Source: Pseudomonas gingeri (lineage in GTDB: Bacteria > Pseudomonadota > Gammaproteobacteria > Pseudomonadales > Pseudomonadaceae). From it: a stretch of DNA of 64,000 nt. Positions 52,498 through 60,353 of the stretch are shown in pieces. Under the pieces are notes generated by a model. It was not told where the DNA came from. It was given only the letters and a program-made list of their open reading frames with translations, and ran no database searches. How positions within the stretch are numbered: position 1 is the first letter of the stretch; each line of letters starts with the position of its first letter. A program made the translations under genes and the position numbers. Where the stretch lies: positions 458,702-522,701 of the forward strand of contig NZ_JACAOR010000007.1 of the NCBI RefSeq assembly GCF_013386115.1, in the 5' to 3' direction.

Positions 52498-54552
52498 TTA
52501 TAGAGTCTTGATGACATTCACTGAAATGGTCTCGCTGAGCTCACCGAAGGACATGACATCCAGTTCGCGAAAGCGCCCCTCGACCAGTTTTTTGATGTAG
52601 CGCCGCACGTCCACCGAACACAGCAGCACCAGGTCCTTCTGCGGCACGTGCAGGCTTTCGAGGCCCAGGCTCAGGCGATCGATCAGGTCTTCGGACTGCG
52701 CCGGTTCCAGGTTGAGAAAGCTGCCGCCGGAGGTCTGGCGGATGCCACCACGCACCACCTCCTCGAACTCCGGCGACAGCAGCAGCACGCGCAGGTCGTT
52801 GCCATGGGCGAACTTGTTGCTGATGTAACGCCCCAGGCCGCCACGCACGTGTTCGACCAGGGTGATCGTGTCCTTCTCGCGGGAAGCCCAGTGGGCCAGG
52901 GACTCGAGAATCAGCTTCATGTTGCGCACCGAGATGCGCTCGCCGACCAGGCGTTGCAGGACTTCGGTGATCTTCTGCACGGTGACGTGGCGATAGACTT
53001 CCTTGAGCAGGTCCGGGTAGCGCCCTTCCATTTCGTCCAGCAGCGCCTTGGTTTCCTGCACGCCGAAGAACTCGTTGATATTGCGCGCCAGCAGACTCAC
53101 CAGGCAGCGGTAGCATTCGTCGTAGGCCGCGCGCAGCTGGTAGCCCAGGTTCGTTGCCGTGCCCTTGCCCTCGGCACCGATCCAGACGCTTTCGAGCTTG
53201 TTGCTGTCGCGCCCGCGCACCAGCGGCAAGCCCATGGCGGCCAGCTCCGGCGAATAGTCGAGGACCCGCCAGTGGTCGAAATGGATATCGAACTGATCGG
53301 CCCGCACCTCGTTGATCAGCACCGCCACCTGATGCCCCGGCAAGGACTCGGAACCGCGCAATTGCGGCAGCGGGATCTTCAGGCCGTAGTCGACGAAAAA
53401 CTGGCTGCGAAAACGCTCGGCGAGCCTCGCCCCGCGCAGTTCCTGCAGGCGCGCCGCGGGCACCAGGAACATCAGCGCGACCGTCTCGGTGGCGATATCG
53501 TCGACGCTATCGAGCATCCCCAGCTCGCCCTCCGTCACGGTGTCGGACGCTGCCGGCGGCGCGGCCTCCCGCGACTCCGGCGCTGGCGCCCGGGTCTTGC
53601 GCCAGCGCAGGAACACCACCAGGGCCAGGACGCCGGCAATCAGCATGAAGGTCGCCAGCGGAAACCCCGGCAGCGTGCCGACCGCCACCGCCAGCAGGGC
53701 GCTGACGCCGATGACGAAAGGGTTGCCGAACATCTGGGTGAGCATGTTGCGCCCCAGGTTGGCTTCGTCGCCGTTGACCCGGGTGACGATGAAACCCGCG
53801 CCGATGGCGATCAGCAGCGCCGGAATCTGCGCGACCAGGCCATCGCCGATGGTCAACAGGGTGTAGGTCGACAGGGCCGTCGAGAAATCCATGCCCAGCT
53901 GGCCGACACCGATGGCGATCCCGCCGAGGAAGTTGACGAAGATGATGATGATCCCGGCGATGGCATCGCCCTTGATGAATTTCATCGCCCCGTCGAAGGA
54001 GCCATAGAGCTGGCTTTCCCGCTCCAGCACACTGCGTTTCTCGCGGGCCTGCGCGGCGTCGATGGCGCCGGCCTTGAGGTCGCCGTCGATGCTCATCTGC
54101 TTGCCCGGCATGCCGTCCAGGGAAAACCGCGCCGCGACCTCGGCCACCCGCTCCGAGCCCTTGGTGATCACGATGAACTGGACCACGGTGACAATGGCGA
54201 AGATCACGAAGCCCACCACCAGGTTCTCGCCGATCACGAACTCACCGAACGAAGCGATGATCTCGCCGGCATCTGCCTGGGTCAGGATCAGGCGGCTGGT
54301 ACTGATGGACAACGCCAGCCGGAACAGCGTGGTCAACAGCAGCAGGGCCGGGAACGTCGAGAAGGCAAGAATGCTTTCGATGTAGAACGAGCCCATGAAG
54401 ATCAGCAGCGAGATGACGATGTTCAGGCCGATCAGAAAGTCGACCAGGGGCGTTGGCAAGGGAATGATCAACATCGCGATGATCATCACCATCAACGACA
54501 GGATCAGCAGTTCGGGGCGTGCCGAGACACTGCGCAGGAGTCGATCGAGCAT
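52498..54552 (-). CDS. invA: T3SS export gate protein SctV (InvA)
   Basis: A 684-residue FHIPEP-family protein: about eight membrane helices in the first ~315 residues and a large cytoplasmic nonamer-forming domain. FSLDGMPGKQMSIDGDLKAG is the conserved cytoplasmic loop of the family. Salmonella InvA is 685 residues. It lies 12 nt upstream of invB and 8 nt after invE. Confidence 0.97.
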   Translation of the reverse strand: MLDRLLRSVSARPELLILSLMVMIIAMLIIPLPTPLVDFLIGLNIVISLLIFMGSFYIESILAFSTFPALLLLTTLFRLALSISTSRLILTQADAGEIIASFGEFVIGENLVVGFVIFAIVTVVQFIVITKGSERVAEVAARFSLDGMPGKQMSIDGDLKAGAIDAAQAREKRSVLERESQLYGSFDGAMKFIKGDAIAGIIIIFVNFLGGIAIGVGQLGMDFSTALSTYTLLTIGDGLVAQIPALLIAIGAGFIVTRVNGDEANLGRNMLTQMFGNPFVIGVSALLAVAVGTLPGFPLATFMLIAGVLALVVFLRWRKTRAPAPESREAAPPAASDTVTEGELGMLDSVDDIATETVALMFLVPAARLQELRGARLAERFRSQFFVDYGLKIPLPQLRGSESLPGHQVAVLINEVRADQFDIHFDHWRVLDYSPELAAMGLPLVRGRDSNKLESVWIGAEGKGTATNLGYQLRAAYDECYRCLVSLLARNINEFFGVQETKALLDEMEGRYPDLLKEVYRHVTVQKITEVLQRLVGERISVRNMKLILESLAHWASREKDTITLVEHVRGGLGRYISNKFAHGNDLRVLLLSPEFEEVVRGGIRQTSGGSFLNLEPAQSEDLIDRLSLGLESLHVPQKDLVLLCSVDVRRYIKKLVEGRFRELDVMSFGELSETISVNVIKTL

Positions 54553-54560
54553 GGCTTTCC

Positions 54561-55670
54561 CTACTCCCCCGGCCAGTTCGCGCCGGTCATGGCGCGCCGT
54601 TGCTCGATCTGCTCATGGCCACGGGCGATCTGCGCCAGGGCCGCGAACTGCTCGGCCAATCGCTCCCCCGCGTCGCTGTCGGCAAACAGCTCCTGGGGCA
54701 ATTGCAGGCAGGCGCGCCGGACCGCCTGCAGCAAGCTCGAACGCTCGCGATGCAACGCCAGCAAAATCTGCTCCCCGAGGACACCGGACAACAGTTGGTC
54801 GAGTTCATCGGGGTGCTTCAGCACGCCGAAGAAGAACACCAGCCAGTCGAGTTCCTGCGGGTTGTATTGACGGACCAGGGCATTGTCCAGCAGGCCACCG
54901 ACAAACATCGCGTCCGCCGAGCGCAGGCGTTTCAGATCGGCGAGACGGGACAGCAATGAGCCGAATTCGCTGCGCGAGCAGCTGGGGTCCTGGGCATCGA
55001 TGTCCGTCAGCAAGGCGGCCTCGATAAAGGCCAGCACCGCGACCCGCCGGCCCGGCCCGAACAGTGCCACCCAGTCTTCGTAGCTACTGACGGCACCGGC
55101 ATCGCTTTCGAGGAAATCCCGATAGGCTTCCCGCAGGAACGTCGCCCGCAAGGCCATCGCGTTGCCAAACAGCCGGGCTTTCAGGGCACTGTTGATACCG
55201 GCCTTGAGACGCCGCGGCGAAGCCTGGGCGATCACCTGTTCCAGCAGGCTCTCCAGCCGCTGGCGCACCGGGGCTTGCAGTTGCCGGCGCCGGAGCAGTT
55301 CGCGCAGCACCAGCGCCAGGTCGCTGTCATCGGGGAACAGGCTGCGGGCCATCTGCAACAACCATTCGACCGGTTTGTCCGCGACCTTGCCCAACGCCAG
55401 CACCTGGCGGGCCTTGGGTACCACGTCCTCGTCGAGCACCGACTCGAAACTCTCGGGCCGGCTCTCGGTCTTGAGCTCGAACAGGCGGCGATTGCGAAAC
55501 TGCGTCAGGGCCGCCGACATCTCATCGCTGCTCTGGATAAACCGCTGGAGCAGCGCCGCCGGGCTGGCGTCCTGGTCGGCCGGGTCGGCATCGGGCTGGG
55601 CCTGCGCCTCCTGCCTGGCCAGGTCGAGACGGGCCAGGGAAGCACGGGTCAGGGCTGGATTGATCAACAC
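54561..55670 (-). CDS. invE: T3SS gatekeeper protein SctW (InvE/MxiC family)
   Basis: A 369-residue SctW-family protein that controls the order of secretion (translocators before effectors). Salmonella InvE is 372 residues. The helical repeats (LRSADAMFVGGLLDNALVRQ, YNPQELDWLVFFFGVLKHPD) correspond to the HrpJ/InvE domain. No fission into YopN/TyeA is seen. The position between invG and invA is standard. Confidence 0.88.
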   Translation of the reverse strand: MLINPALTRASLARLDLARQEAQAQPDADPADQDASPAALLQRFIQSSDEMSAALTQFRNRRLFELKTESRPESFESVLDEDVVPKARQVLALGKVADKPVEWLLQMARSLFPDDSDLALVLRELLRRRQLQAPVRQRLESLLEQVIAQASPRRLKAGINSALKARLFGNAMALRATFLREAYRDFLESDAGAVSSYEDWVALFGPGRRVAVLAFIEAALLTDIDAQDPSCSRSEFGSLLSRLADLKRLRSADAMFVGGLLDNALVRQYNPQELDWLVFFFGVLKHPDELDQLLSGVLGEQILLALHRERSSLLQAVRRACLQLPQELFADSDAGERLAEQFAALAQIARGHEQIEQRRAMTGANWPGE

Positions 55671-55674
55671 CCCG

Positions 55675-57339
55675 TCAGCGCTCCGCCGCTCGCATGAAGG
55701 CGCGGCGCACCGCGTCCTGCTGCTCCGCGGTCATCAACCCCTTGCCCAGGTCGCGGGTGCTCTCCTGCAGGGCACCGAGGATTTCCTTGGGCTGGATCAG
55801 GAACACCCGCGCAGTGTTGGCCGAGCTGCTGACCCGGTAGCGGAACAGCCCGCCAATCAGCGGAATCGAGCCCAGCAACGGGATGCGCGCCACCTGCTCG
55901 CGATGATCGTCACGGGTAAAACCGCCGACCAGCAGGCTCTTGCCCTGGGGCACCCGGGCAACGGTGCTGATCCGCGTACGGCCGACCGTCGGCAGCGGCT
56001 GCACCGTGGTGTCATTCGTGGCACGTTCCACTTCGCTGCCGTCCTCGATATTCAGCGACATCTCGATTTCATCGGCGATGGCAAAGCGCGGCAGCACGCT
56101 GATCAGCGTGCCGTAGGTCACGCTCTGCAGATCGACACTGCGCTCACCCAGCAACTGCGTGTAGAAGGTGCGGTTGTTGTCGAACAGTGCCGGGACGTTT
56201 TCCTGGGTCAGGATCACCGGGCGCGCCACCACGTTGGCGCGGTTCTTCTGCGCCAGGGCCATGACCCGGGCCATGAAGGACACGCCATCGAGGGTCGTCG
56301 CCGAGCCGCTGTTGAGCGACACGCCCAACTGGCCGCCGACATCGATCCCGCCCTGCCAGCTCACCCCGAGCTGGTTCAGTTCGTCCTTGTTCAAGTCGAT
56401 GATCCACAACGACAGCTCGACATGACGCTTGGGCACATCCAGGGCGGCCACCAGGTTCTCGATGAAACGCACCTGCTCGGGCAGGCCCTTGACCAGCAGG
56501 CTGTTGGTGTCCGGATACGCCACCACGCGAATGTTCCCCGCGGCGGTTTCCCGCGCCAGCACCCGCGGGGCGGTGGGATCGTCCGGGGAGATCGGCGTGG
56601 CCAGTCCTTCGAGGGGAAACTGCGGCATGCGCAACGGATTGCCGGCCACGGTCGAGACTTCCACCCGCGGCTCGACCCCGCCCTGCTCGCCCTTGAGCAG
56701 GCTCTCGATCACCGTGGCCATGCCCGGGATCGAGATCTTCTGCTCCCGTTGTTCGTAGCTGCGGTCGCCGACAAAGGTGTTGAGCAGGTGGATCACGCCG
56801 ATCCGCTGCTGCCCGAGCAACAGTTCGGAGGGCTGGTTGTCCATCAACTGCGCCGCCTGCATGACCAGGTCGACATAGATCGGCGGGCCGGACACGTAAA
56901 AGGTCCGGCGCCCGTCATTGCGCAAGGGGTAACGCGAGTCCTCCAGGCCCGACTGGCGCAGGAACTGCTTCAGGGTGTCGACGCTGATCACCCGCAGCGC
57001 CACCACCGAGCTTTTCACCTCGGAAGCGTCATACAGGTAGATGGCCTGTCCGTCGCTGTACCAGATCAGCCCCATCTGGGCGACGATGCGGTCGAAGGTC
57101 TGCCGTGCCGAATGCAGCGGGAATTCGCCACTGATGCGTTTGCCGGCGGCGGCCTTGCTGACGATGATCGGCTTGCCCAGGGGCGCCGACAACGCGGAAA
57201 AGAAGCTGCGCAGGCCTTCCTCGCGGGCCACGTAACCGTCGGTTTTCGCCGGTGCGGCAACCGCCGGCGAGAGCGGCAGGCAGGCCAGCAGCCAAATGCC
57301 GAGCCAGTGACGCGAGGCACGCAACGGCGCAGGTTTCAA
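55675..57339 (-). CDS. invG: T3SS outer-membrane secretin SctC (InvG)
   Basis: A 554-residue secretin. A signal peptide of about 30 residues begins at a TTG start whose TG are also the first bases of the invF stop codon (TTGA overlap). Upstream reading would run inside invF. N-domains follow, then the secretin core (VARVPQGKSLLVGGFTRDDH, then IPLLGSIPLIGGLFRY). Length is near InvG (562 aa). No InvH-like pilotin was seen in the locus, though such lipoproteins normally help InvG localise. Confidence 0.93.
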   Translation of the reverse strand: MKPAPLRASRHWLGIWLLACLPLSPAVAAPAKTDGYVAREEGLRSFFSALSAPLGKPIIVSKAAAGKRISGEFPLHSARQTFDRIVAQMGLIWYSDGQAIYLYDASEVKSSVVALRVISVDTLKQFLRQSGLEDSRYPLRNDGRRTFYVSGPPIYVDLVMQAAQLMDNQPSELLLGQQRIGVIHLLNTFVGDRSYEQREQKISIPGMATVIESLLKGEQGGVEPRVEVSTVAGNPLRMPQFPLEGLATPISPDDPTAPRVLARETAAGNIRVVAYPDTNSLLVKGLPEQVRFIENLVAALDVPKRHVELSLWIIDLNKDELNQLGVSWQGGIDVGGQLGVSLNSGSATTLDGVSFMARVMALAQKNRANVVARPVILTQENVPALFDNNRTFYTQLLGERSVDLQSVTYGTLISVLPRFAIADEIEMSLNIEDGSEVERATNDTTVQPLPTVGRTRISTVARVPQGKSLLVGGFTRDDHREQVARIPLLGSIPLIGGLFRYRVSSSANTARVFLIQPKEILGALQESTRDLGKGLMTAEQQDAVRRAFMRAAER

Positions 57340-58082
57340 CCCCGCTGCTCCATGAGATCGAGCAGCCGGCTCGGCGCGACCCCGAGCAGTTCGCGAACTT
57401 CCTTGGAGAAATGCGACGAGGAGGCATAACCGTATTCCAGCGCCACGTCGGTGAGCGAGCCGCCGCCGCGGATCATCCGCAACAGCGCCTTGGCCGTGCG
57501 CCAGTCCCGCAGTTCCGGCTTGGCCGCCCCGCCCAGGGCCTGATGACACAGGCGGCGGAAATGCGAGACCGACACGCCATAACGCCGTGCCAGGCCGATC
57601 AGCTTTTCGCTGGCGGTGCCCTGCTCCAGCAGAAACTGCACCAGCCAGTAGCTCGCGCTTTGCCGCAACATCCCGGCAAACCGTCGATAGTCGGCGTCAC
57701 CGCGCAACGCCCGCTCGATATACCAGCGTTCCAGACCCTCCTTGCTGGCGGCGATCGCCGCGGTCACCGGCAAGGCGGCCCAGGGCTCCGCGCAAGGCCG
57801 CCGCTGGGCGAAACCGCCGCCCATGTCGATGAACACCTGCAACTTCATCAGGCAGGTCCCGGACAAGCTCTCGCAGAGCAACCCGCCGGAAACCACCCGC
57901 ATCGCCGCCCGCCCCACCAGCAGGCCCTGCCAGCCGGCGGGCAGCCACCAGCCGACCCTGAGGTCATCGTGGCACAGGCACACGCCGGCCTCGCCGGCCC
58001 GTACGTACAAGATCCGCTCTGCGGATAGAACCCCCGGACACGTTATCGCGAAGCGTTCGTCAACCTGCACCCTGCATCCCAC
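57336..58082 (-). CDS. invF: AraC-family T3SS activator (InvF)
   Basis: A 248-residue AraC-type regulator; the C-terminal ~100 residues hold the two helix-turn-helix motifs (YGVSVSHFRRLCHQALGGAA, EYGYASSSHFSKEVRELLG). The segment SASYWLVQFLLEQG and the HFRRLC...ALGG stretch match Salmonella InvF closely. InvF works with the chaperone SicA to activate translocator and effector promoters. The start at GTG 58082 is uncertain; other in-frame GTG codons follow closely. It is the first gene of the inv/spa operon. Confidence 0.9.
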   Translation of the reverse strand: MGCRVQVDERFAITCPGVLSAERILYVRAGEAGVCLCHDDLRVGWWLPAGWQGLLVGRAAMRVVSGGLLCESLSGTCLMKLQVFIDMGGGFAQRRPCAEPWAALPVTAAIAASKEGLERWYIERALRGDADYRRFAGMLRQSASYWLVQFLLEQGTASEKLIGLARRYGVSVSHFRRLCHQALGGAAKPELRDWRTAKALLRMIRGGGSLTDVALEYGYASSSHFSKEVRELLGVAPSRLLDLMEQRG

Positions 58083-58174
58083 CTGTCTGTCGATGAATCG
58101 TCAGCGATCATCGCGTGATCGCCGCGGCAGATCATGATGAGAAGCTGATGAGCCGTCGGCGCGAACCGGGACAC

Positions 58175-58190
58175 TGGCATATGCCTTGCT
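58175..58190 (+). promoter_or_regulatory. Sigma-54 promoter of nasST
   Basis: CTGGCAT-ATGCC-TTGCTA matches the -24/-12 pattern, with GG and GC exactly ten bases apart. It is placed about 20 nt before the leader hairpins. Nitrogen control through NtrC and RpoN is expected. Confidence 0.75.
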
Positions 58191-58200
58191 ACATCGGTGA

Positions 58201-58289
58201 AAACCCTCACCAACGGCGGTTCGGGTGCAAGGACAAAGACGTCGCAACCCGTCAGTGCATAGGCCACGGACCGGGTGCGGCGTTTTTTT
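58201..58289 (+). promoter_or_regulatory. ANTAR-target leader RNA with intrinsic terminator, upstream of nasS
   Basis: First hairpin: CACC-AACGGC-GGTT region with hexaloop AACGGC (58212-58217). Second: GAC-AAAGAC-GTC with hexaloop AAAGAC (58235-58240). Both have A at loop position 1 and G at position 4, the ANTAR recognition rule. The 3' arm of the second overlaps a terminator stem (CGTCGCAACCC ... GGGTGCGGCG) followed by seven T residues. NasT binding should favour antitermination. Compare the second leader at 60160. Confidence 0.8.
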
Positions 58290-58307
58290 ATGAAGAGTGA
58301 AAAGCCG

Positions 58308-59519
58308 ATGAACGAATTTCCAGCCAATCCCCTGGCCTGGGTCAATGGCAGCGATGCCCCGGAAAAGAATGCCCTCGACCTGGGCTTCATGCCCCTGAGC
58401 GATTGCGCCTCGCTGGTGGTCGCCGCCACCCAGGGCTTTGCCCAGCCCTATGGCCTGACCCTCAATCTCAAGCGCCAGCCATCCTGGGCCAGCCTGCGTG
58501 ACAAGCTGGTCAGCGGCGAACTGGACGCCGCCCACAGCCTCTACGGGCTGGTCTATGCGGTGCACCTGGGCATCGGCGGCAGCCCGGCCACCGACATGGC
58601 GGTGCTGATGGGCCTGAACCAGAACGGCCAGAGCATCAACCTCTCGTCAGCCTTGCAAGAGGCCGGTGTGACCAGCCCTGAGGCACTGGACCGACGCGCG
58701 CACCAAAACAAGGCAAAGCTCACCTTCGCCCAGACGTTCCCCACCGGCACCCACGCCATGTGGTTGTACTACTGGCTGGCCAGCCAGGGCATTCACCCGT
58801 TGCAGGACGTCAACAGCGTGGTCGTCCCGCCGCCGCAGATGGTCGCCCACCTGCAGGCCGGGCGCATCGACGGCTTCTGTGTCGGCGAGCCATGGTGCGA
58901 CAGCGCGGTCAAGCAGGGCCTGGGCTTTACCCTCGCCACCAGCCAGGCGATCTGGCCCGATCACCCGGAAAAGGTCCTCGGCTGCACCCGCGCCTTTGTC
59001 GAGCAGTACCCCAATACCGCCCGCGCCCTGGTGATGGCCGTCCTCGAGGCCAGCCGCTTTATCGAGCAGAGCCCGGAAAACCGCCGGAGCACCGCCCAGT
59101 TGCTCAGCGGCAGCGACTACCTCGATGCACCGGTGGAACATATCCAGCCACGCCTGCTCGGCGACTATGAAGACGGCCTCGGCCATCGCTGGCAGGATCC
59201 CCACGCGTTGCGCTTCCACGGCAACGGCGAGGTGAACCTGCCCTACCTTTCCGACGGCATGTGGTTCATGACCCAGTTCCGCCGCTGGGGCCTGCTGCGC
59301 GAGGACCCCGACTACCTTGGCGTCGCCCGCCAGGTACAACAACTGGCGCTCTATCGCCAGGCGGCGGCGGACCTGGGCATCGAGCATGGCCCCGAAGTGA
59401 TGCGCAGCAGCCAGTTGATCGACGGCAAGGTCTGGGACGGCTCCGACCCCGCCGCCTACGCCCGCGGCTTCACGCTGCATGCCCTGCACGACGAGCCGGC
59501 CGCGCTCGCCCGCCGCTGA
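58308..59519 (+). CDS. nasS: Nitrate/nitrite sensor protein NasS (NrtA-like, cytoplasmic)
   Basis: A 403-residue protein of the NrtA/CmpA nitrate-binding family. Unlike transporter binding proteins it lacks a signal peptide, so it is a cytoplasmic sensor. It starts MNEFPANPLAWVNGSDAPEK, then LDLGFMPLSDCASLVVAATQ (the CmpA/NrtA binding fold), GEPWCDSAVKQG and the usual C-terminal LRFHGNGEVNLPYLSDGMWF. NasS holds NasT inactive until nitrate or nitrite is bound. I chose the ATG at 58308; the ATG at 58290 is at the T-run of the terminator. Confidence 0.93.
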   Translation: MNEFPANPLAWVNGSDAPEKNALDLGFMPLSDCASLVVAATQGFAQPYGLTLNLKRQPSWASLRDKLVSGELDAAHSLYGLVYAVHLGIGGSPATDMAVLMGLNQNGQSINLSSALQEAGVTSPEALDRRAHQNKAKLTFAQTFPTGTHAMWLYYWLASQGIHPLQDVNSVVVPPPQMVAHLQAGRIDGFCVGEPWCDSAVKQGLGFTLATSQAIWPDHPEKVLGCTRAFVEQYPNTARALVMAVLEASRFIEQSPENRRSTAQLLSGSDYLDAPVEHIQPRLLGDYEDGLGHRWQDPHALRFHGNGEVNLPYLSDGMWFMTQFRRWGLLREDPDYLGVARQVQQLALYRQAAADLGIEHGPEVMRSSQLIDGKVWDGSDPAAYARGFTLHALHDEPAALARR

Positions 59520-59533
59520 CAGGAGATCCGAAC

Positions 59534-60109
59534 ATGTTGCGTATCCTGCTGATCAACGACACGGCAAAAAAGGTCGGACGGCTCAAGGCCGCCCTGATCG
59601 AGGCGGGTTTCGAGGTCATCGATGAATCGGGACTGACCATCGACCTGCCGGCCCGGGTCGAAACCGTGCGCCCGGACGTGATCCTGATCGACACCGAATC
59701 CCCCAGCCGCGACGTCATGGAGCAGGTCGTGCTGGTCAGCCGCGACCAGCCCCGGCCCATCGTGATGTTCACCGACGAACATGATCCCGACGTGATGCGC
59801 CAGGCCATCAAGTCCGGCGTCAGCGCCTATATCGTCGAAGGTATCCAGGCCCAGCGCCTGCAACCGATCCTCGATGTCGCCATGGCCCGGTTCGAGAGCG
59901 ACCAGGCCTTGCGTGCCCAGTTGCAGGCACGGGACCAGCAACTGGCGGAGCGCAAGCGCATCGAACAGGCCAAGGGCCTGCTGATGAAGATGAAGAACTG
60001 CAAGGAAGAAGAGGCCTATACGCTGATGCGGCGCCAGGCCATGAGCCGCCAGCAGAAGCTGATCCAGGTCGCTGAGCAGATCATTGCCATGAGCGAGCTG
60101 CTCGGCTGA
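59534..60109 (+). CDS. nasT: ANTAR-domain antiterminator NasT
   Basis: A 191-residue regulator: N-terminal receiver-like domain with D53 in the phosphoacceptor position (ILIDTESPSRD), then a coiled linker and the C-terminal ANTAR RNA-binding domain (KRIEQAKGLLMKMKNCKEEE, AYTLMRRQAM...). NasT frees terminated transcripts by binding two hexaloop hairpins when NasS lets it go. An AGGAG site precedes the ATG, which follows nasS by 14 nt. Both predicted targets flank this gene. Confidence 0.95.
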   Translation: MLRILLINDTAKKVGRLKAALIEAGFEVIDESGLTIDLPARVETVRPDVILIDTESPSRDVMEQVVLVSRDQPRPIVMFTDEHDPDVMRQAIKSGVSAYIVEGIQAQRLQPILDVAMARFESDQALRAQLQARDQQLAERKRIEQAKGLLMKMKNCKEEEAYTLMRRQAMSRQQKLIQVAEQIIAMSELLG

Positions 60110-60132
60110 GCCGACGGCAGCGATGGCGAATC

Positions 60133-60148
60133 TGGCCCGCCTCTTGCT
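60133..60148 (+). promoter_or_regulatory. Sigma-54 promoter of the nasA-like gene
   Basis: CTGGCCC-GCCTC-TTGCTA has GG and GC ten bases apart, the same geometry as the promoter in front of nasS. It is about 20 nt before the second leader. Confidence 0.75.
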
Positions 60149-60159
60149 AAGTCAATCCT

Positions 60160-60246
60160 GCAGGTAACCAACGGCGGTTGCCCCACTGTACGACAAAGAC
60201 GTCGCCCACCCCTTTCGCGCAAGCAGAGCGGGTAGCGGCGTTTTTT
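60160..60246 (+). promoter_or_regulatory. ANTAR-target leader RNA with intrinsic terminator, upstream of nasA
   Basis: First hairpin GGTAACC-AACGGC-GGTTGCC (loop 60170-60175). Second CGAC-AAAGAC-GTCG (loop 60195-60200). The terminator stem CGTCGCCCACCC ... GGGTAGCGGCG is followed by six T residues at 60241. The two loops and the GACAAAGACGTCGC core are identical to those of the nasS leader, while stem bases differ in a compensating way. Confidence 0.85.
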
Positions 60247-60353
60247 GCGTTTTGGCTCCGCAAACGCGGGCCGGTGGTGCAGCCGTGCAGGCGCACCACC
60301 CGATGCCCCTTGCTGTAGCCCCTCCCCTGAGACTCTTACCGCTGAGGTGCGTC

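Noticed and set aside
52648..54870. 740-codon plus-strand frame opposite invA
   Set aside because: Antisense shadow rich in Gln, His and Asp; invA is a full-length FHIPEP protein.
34749..58082. Possible prophage or integrative element carrying the T3SS
   Set aside because: No integrase, recombinase, phage gene, flanking tRNA or direct repeats were found at either edge.
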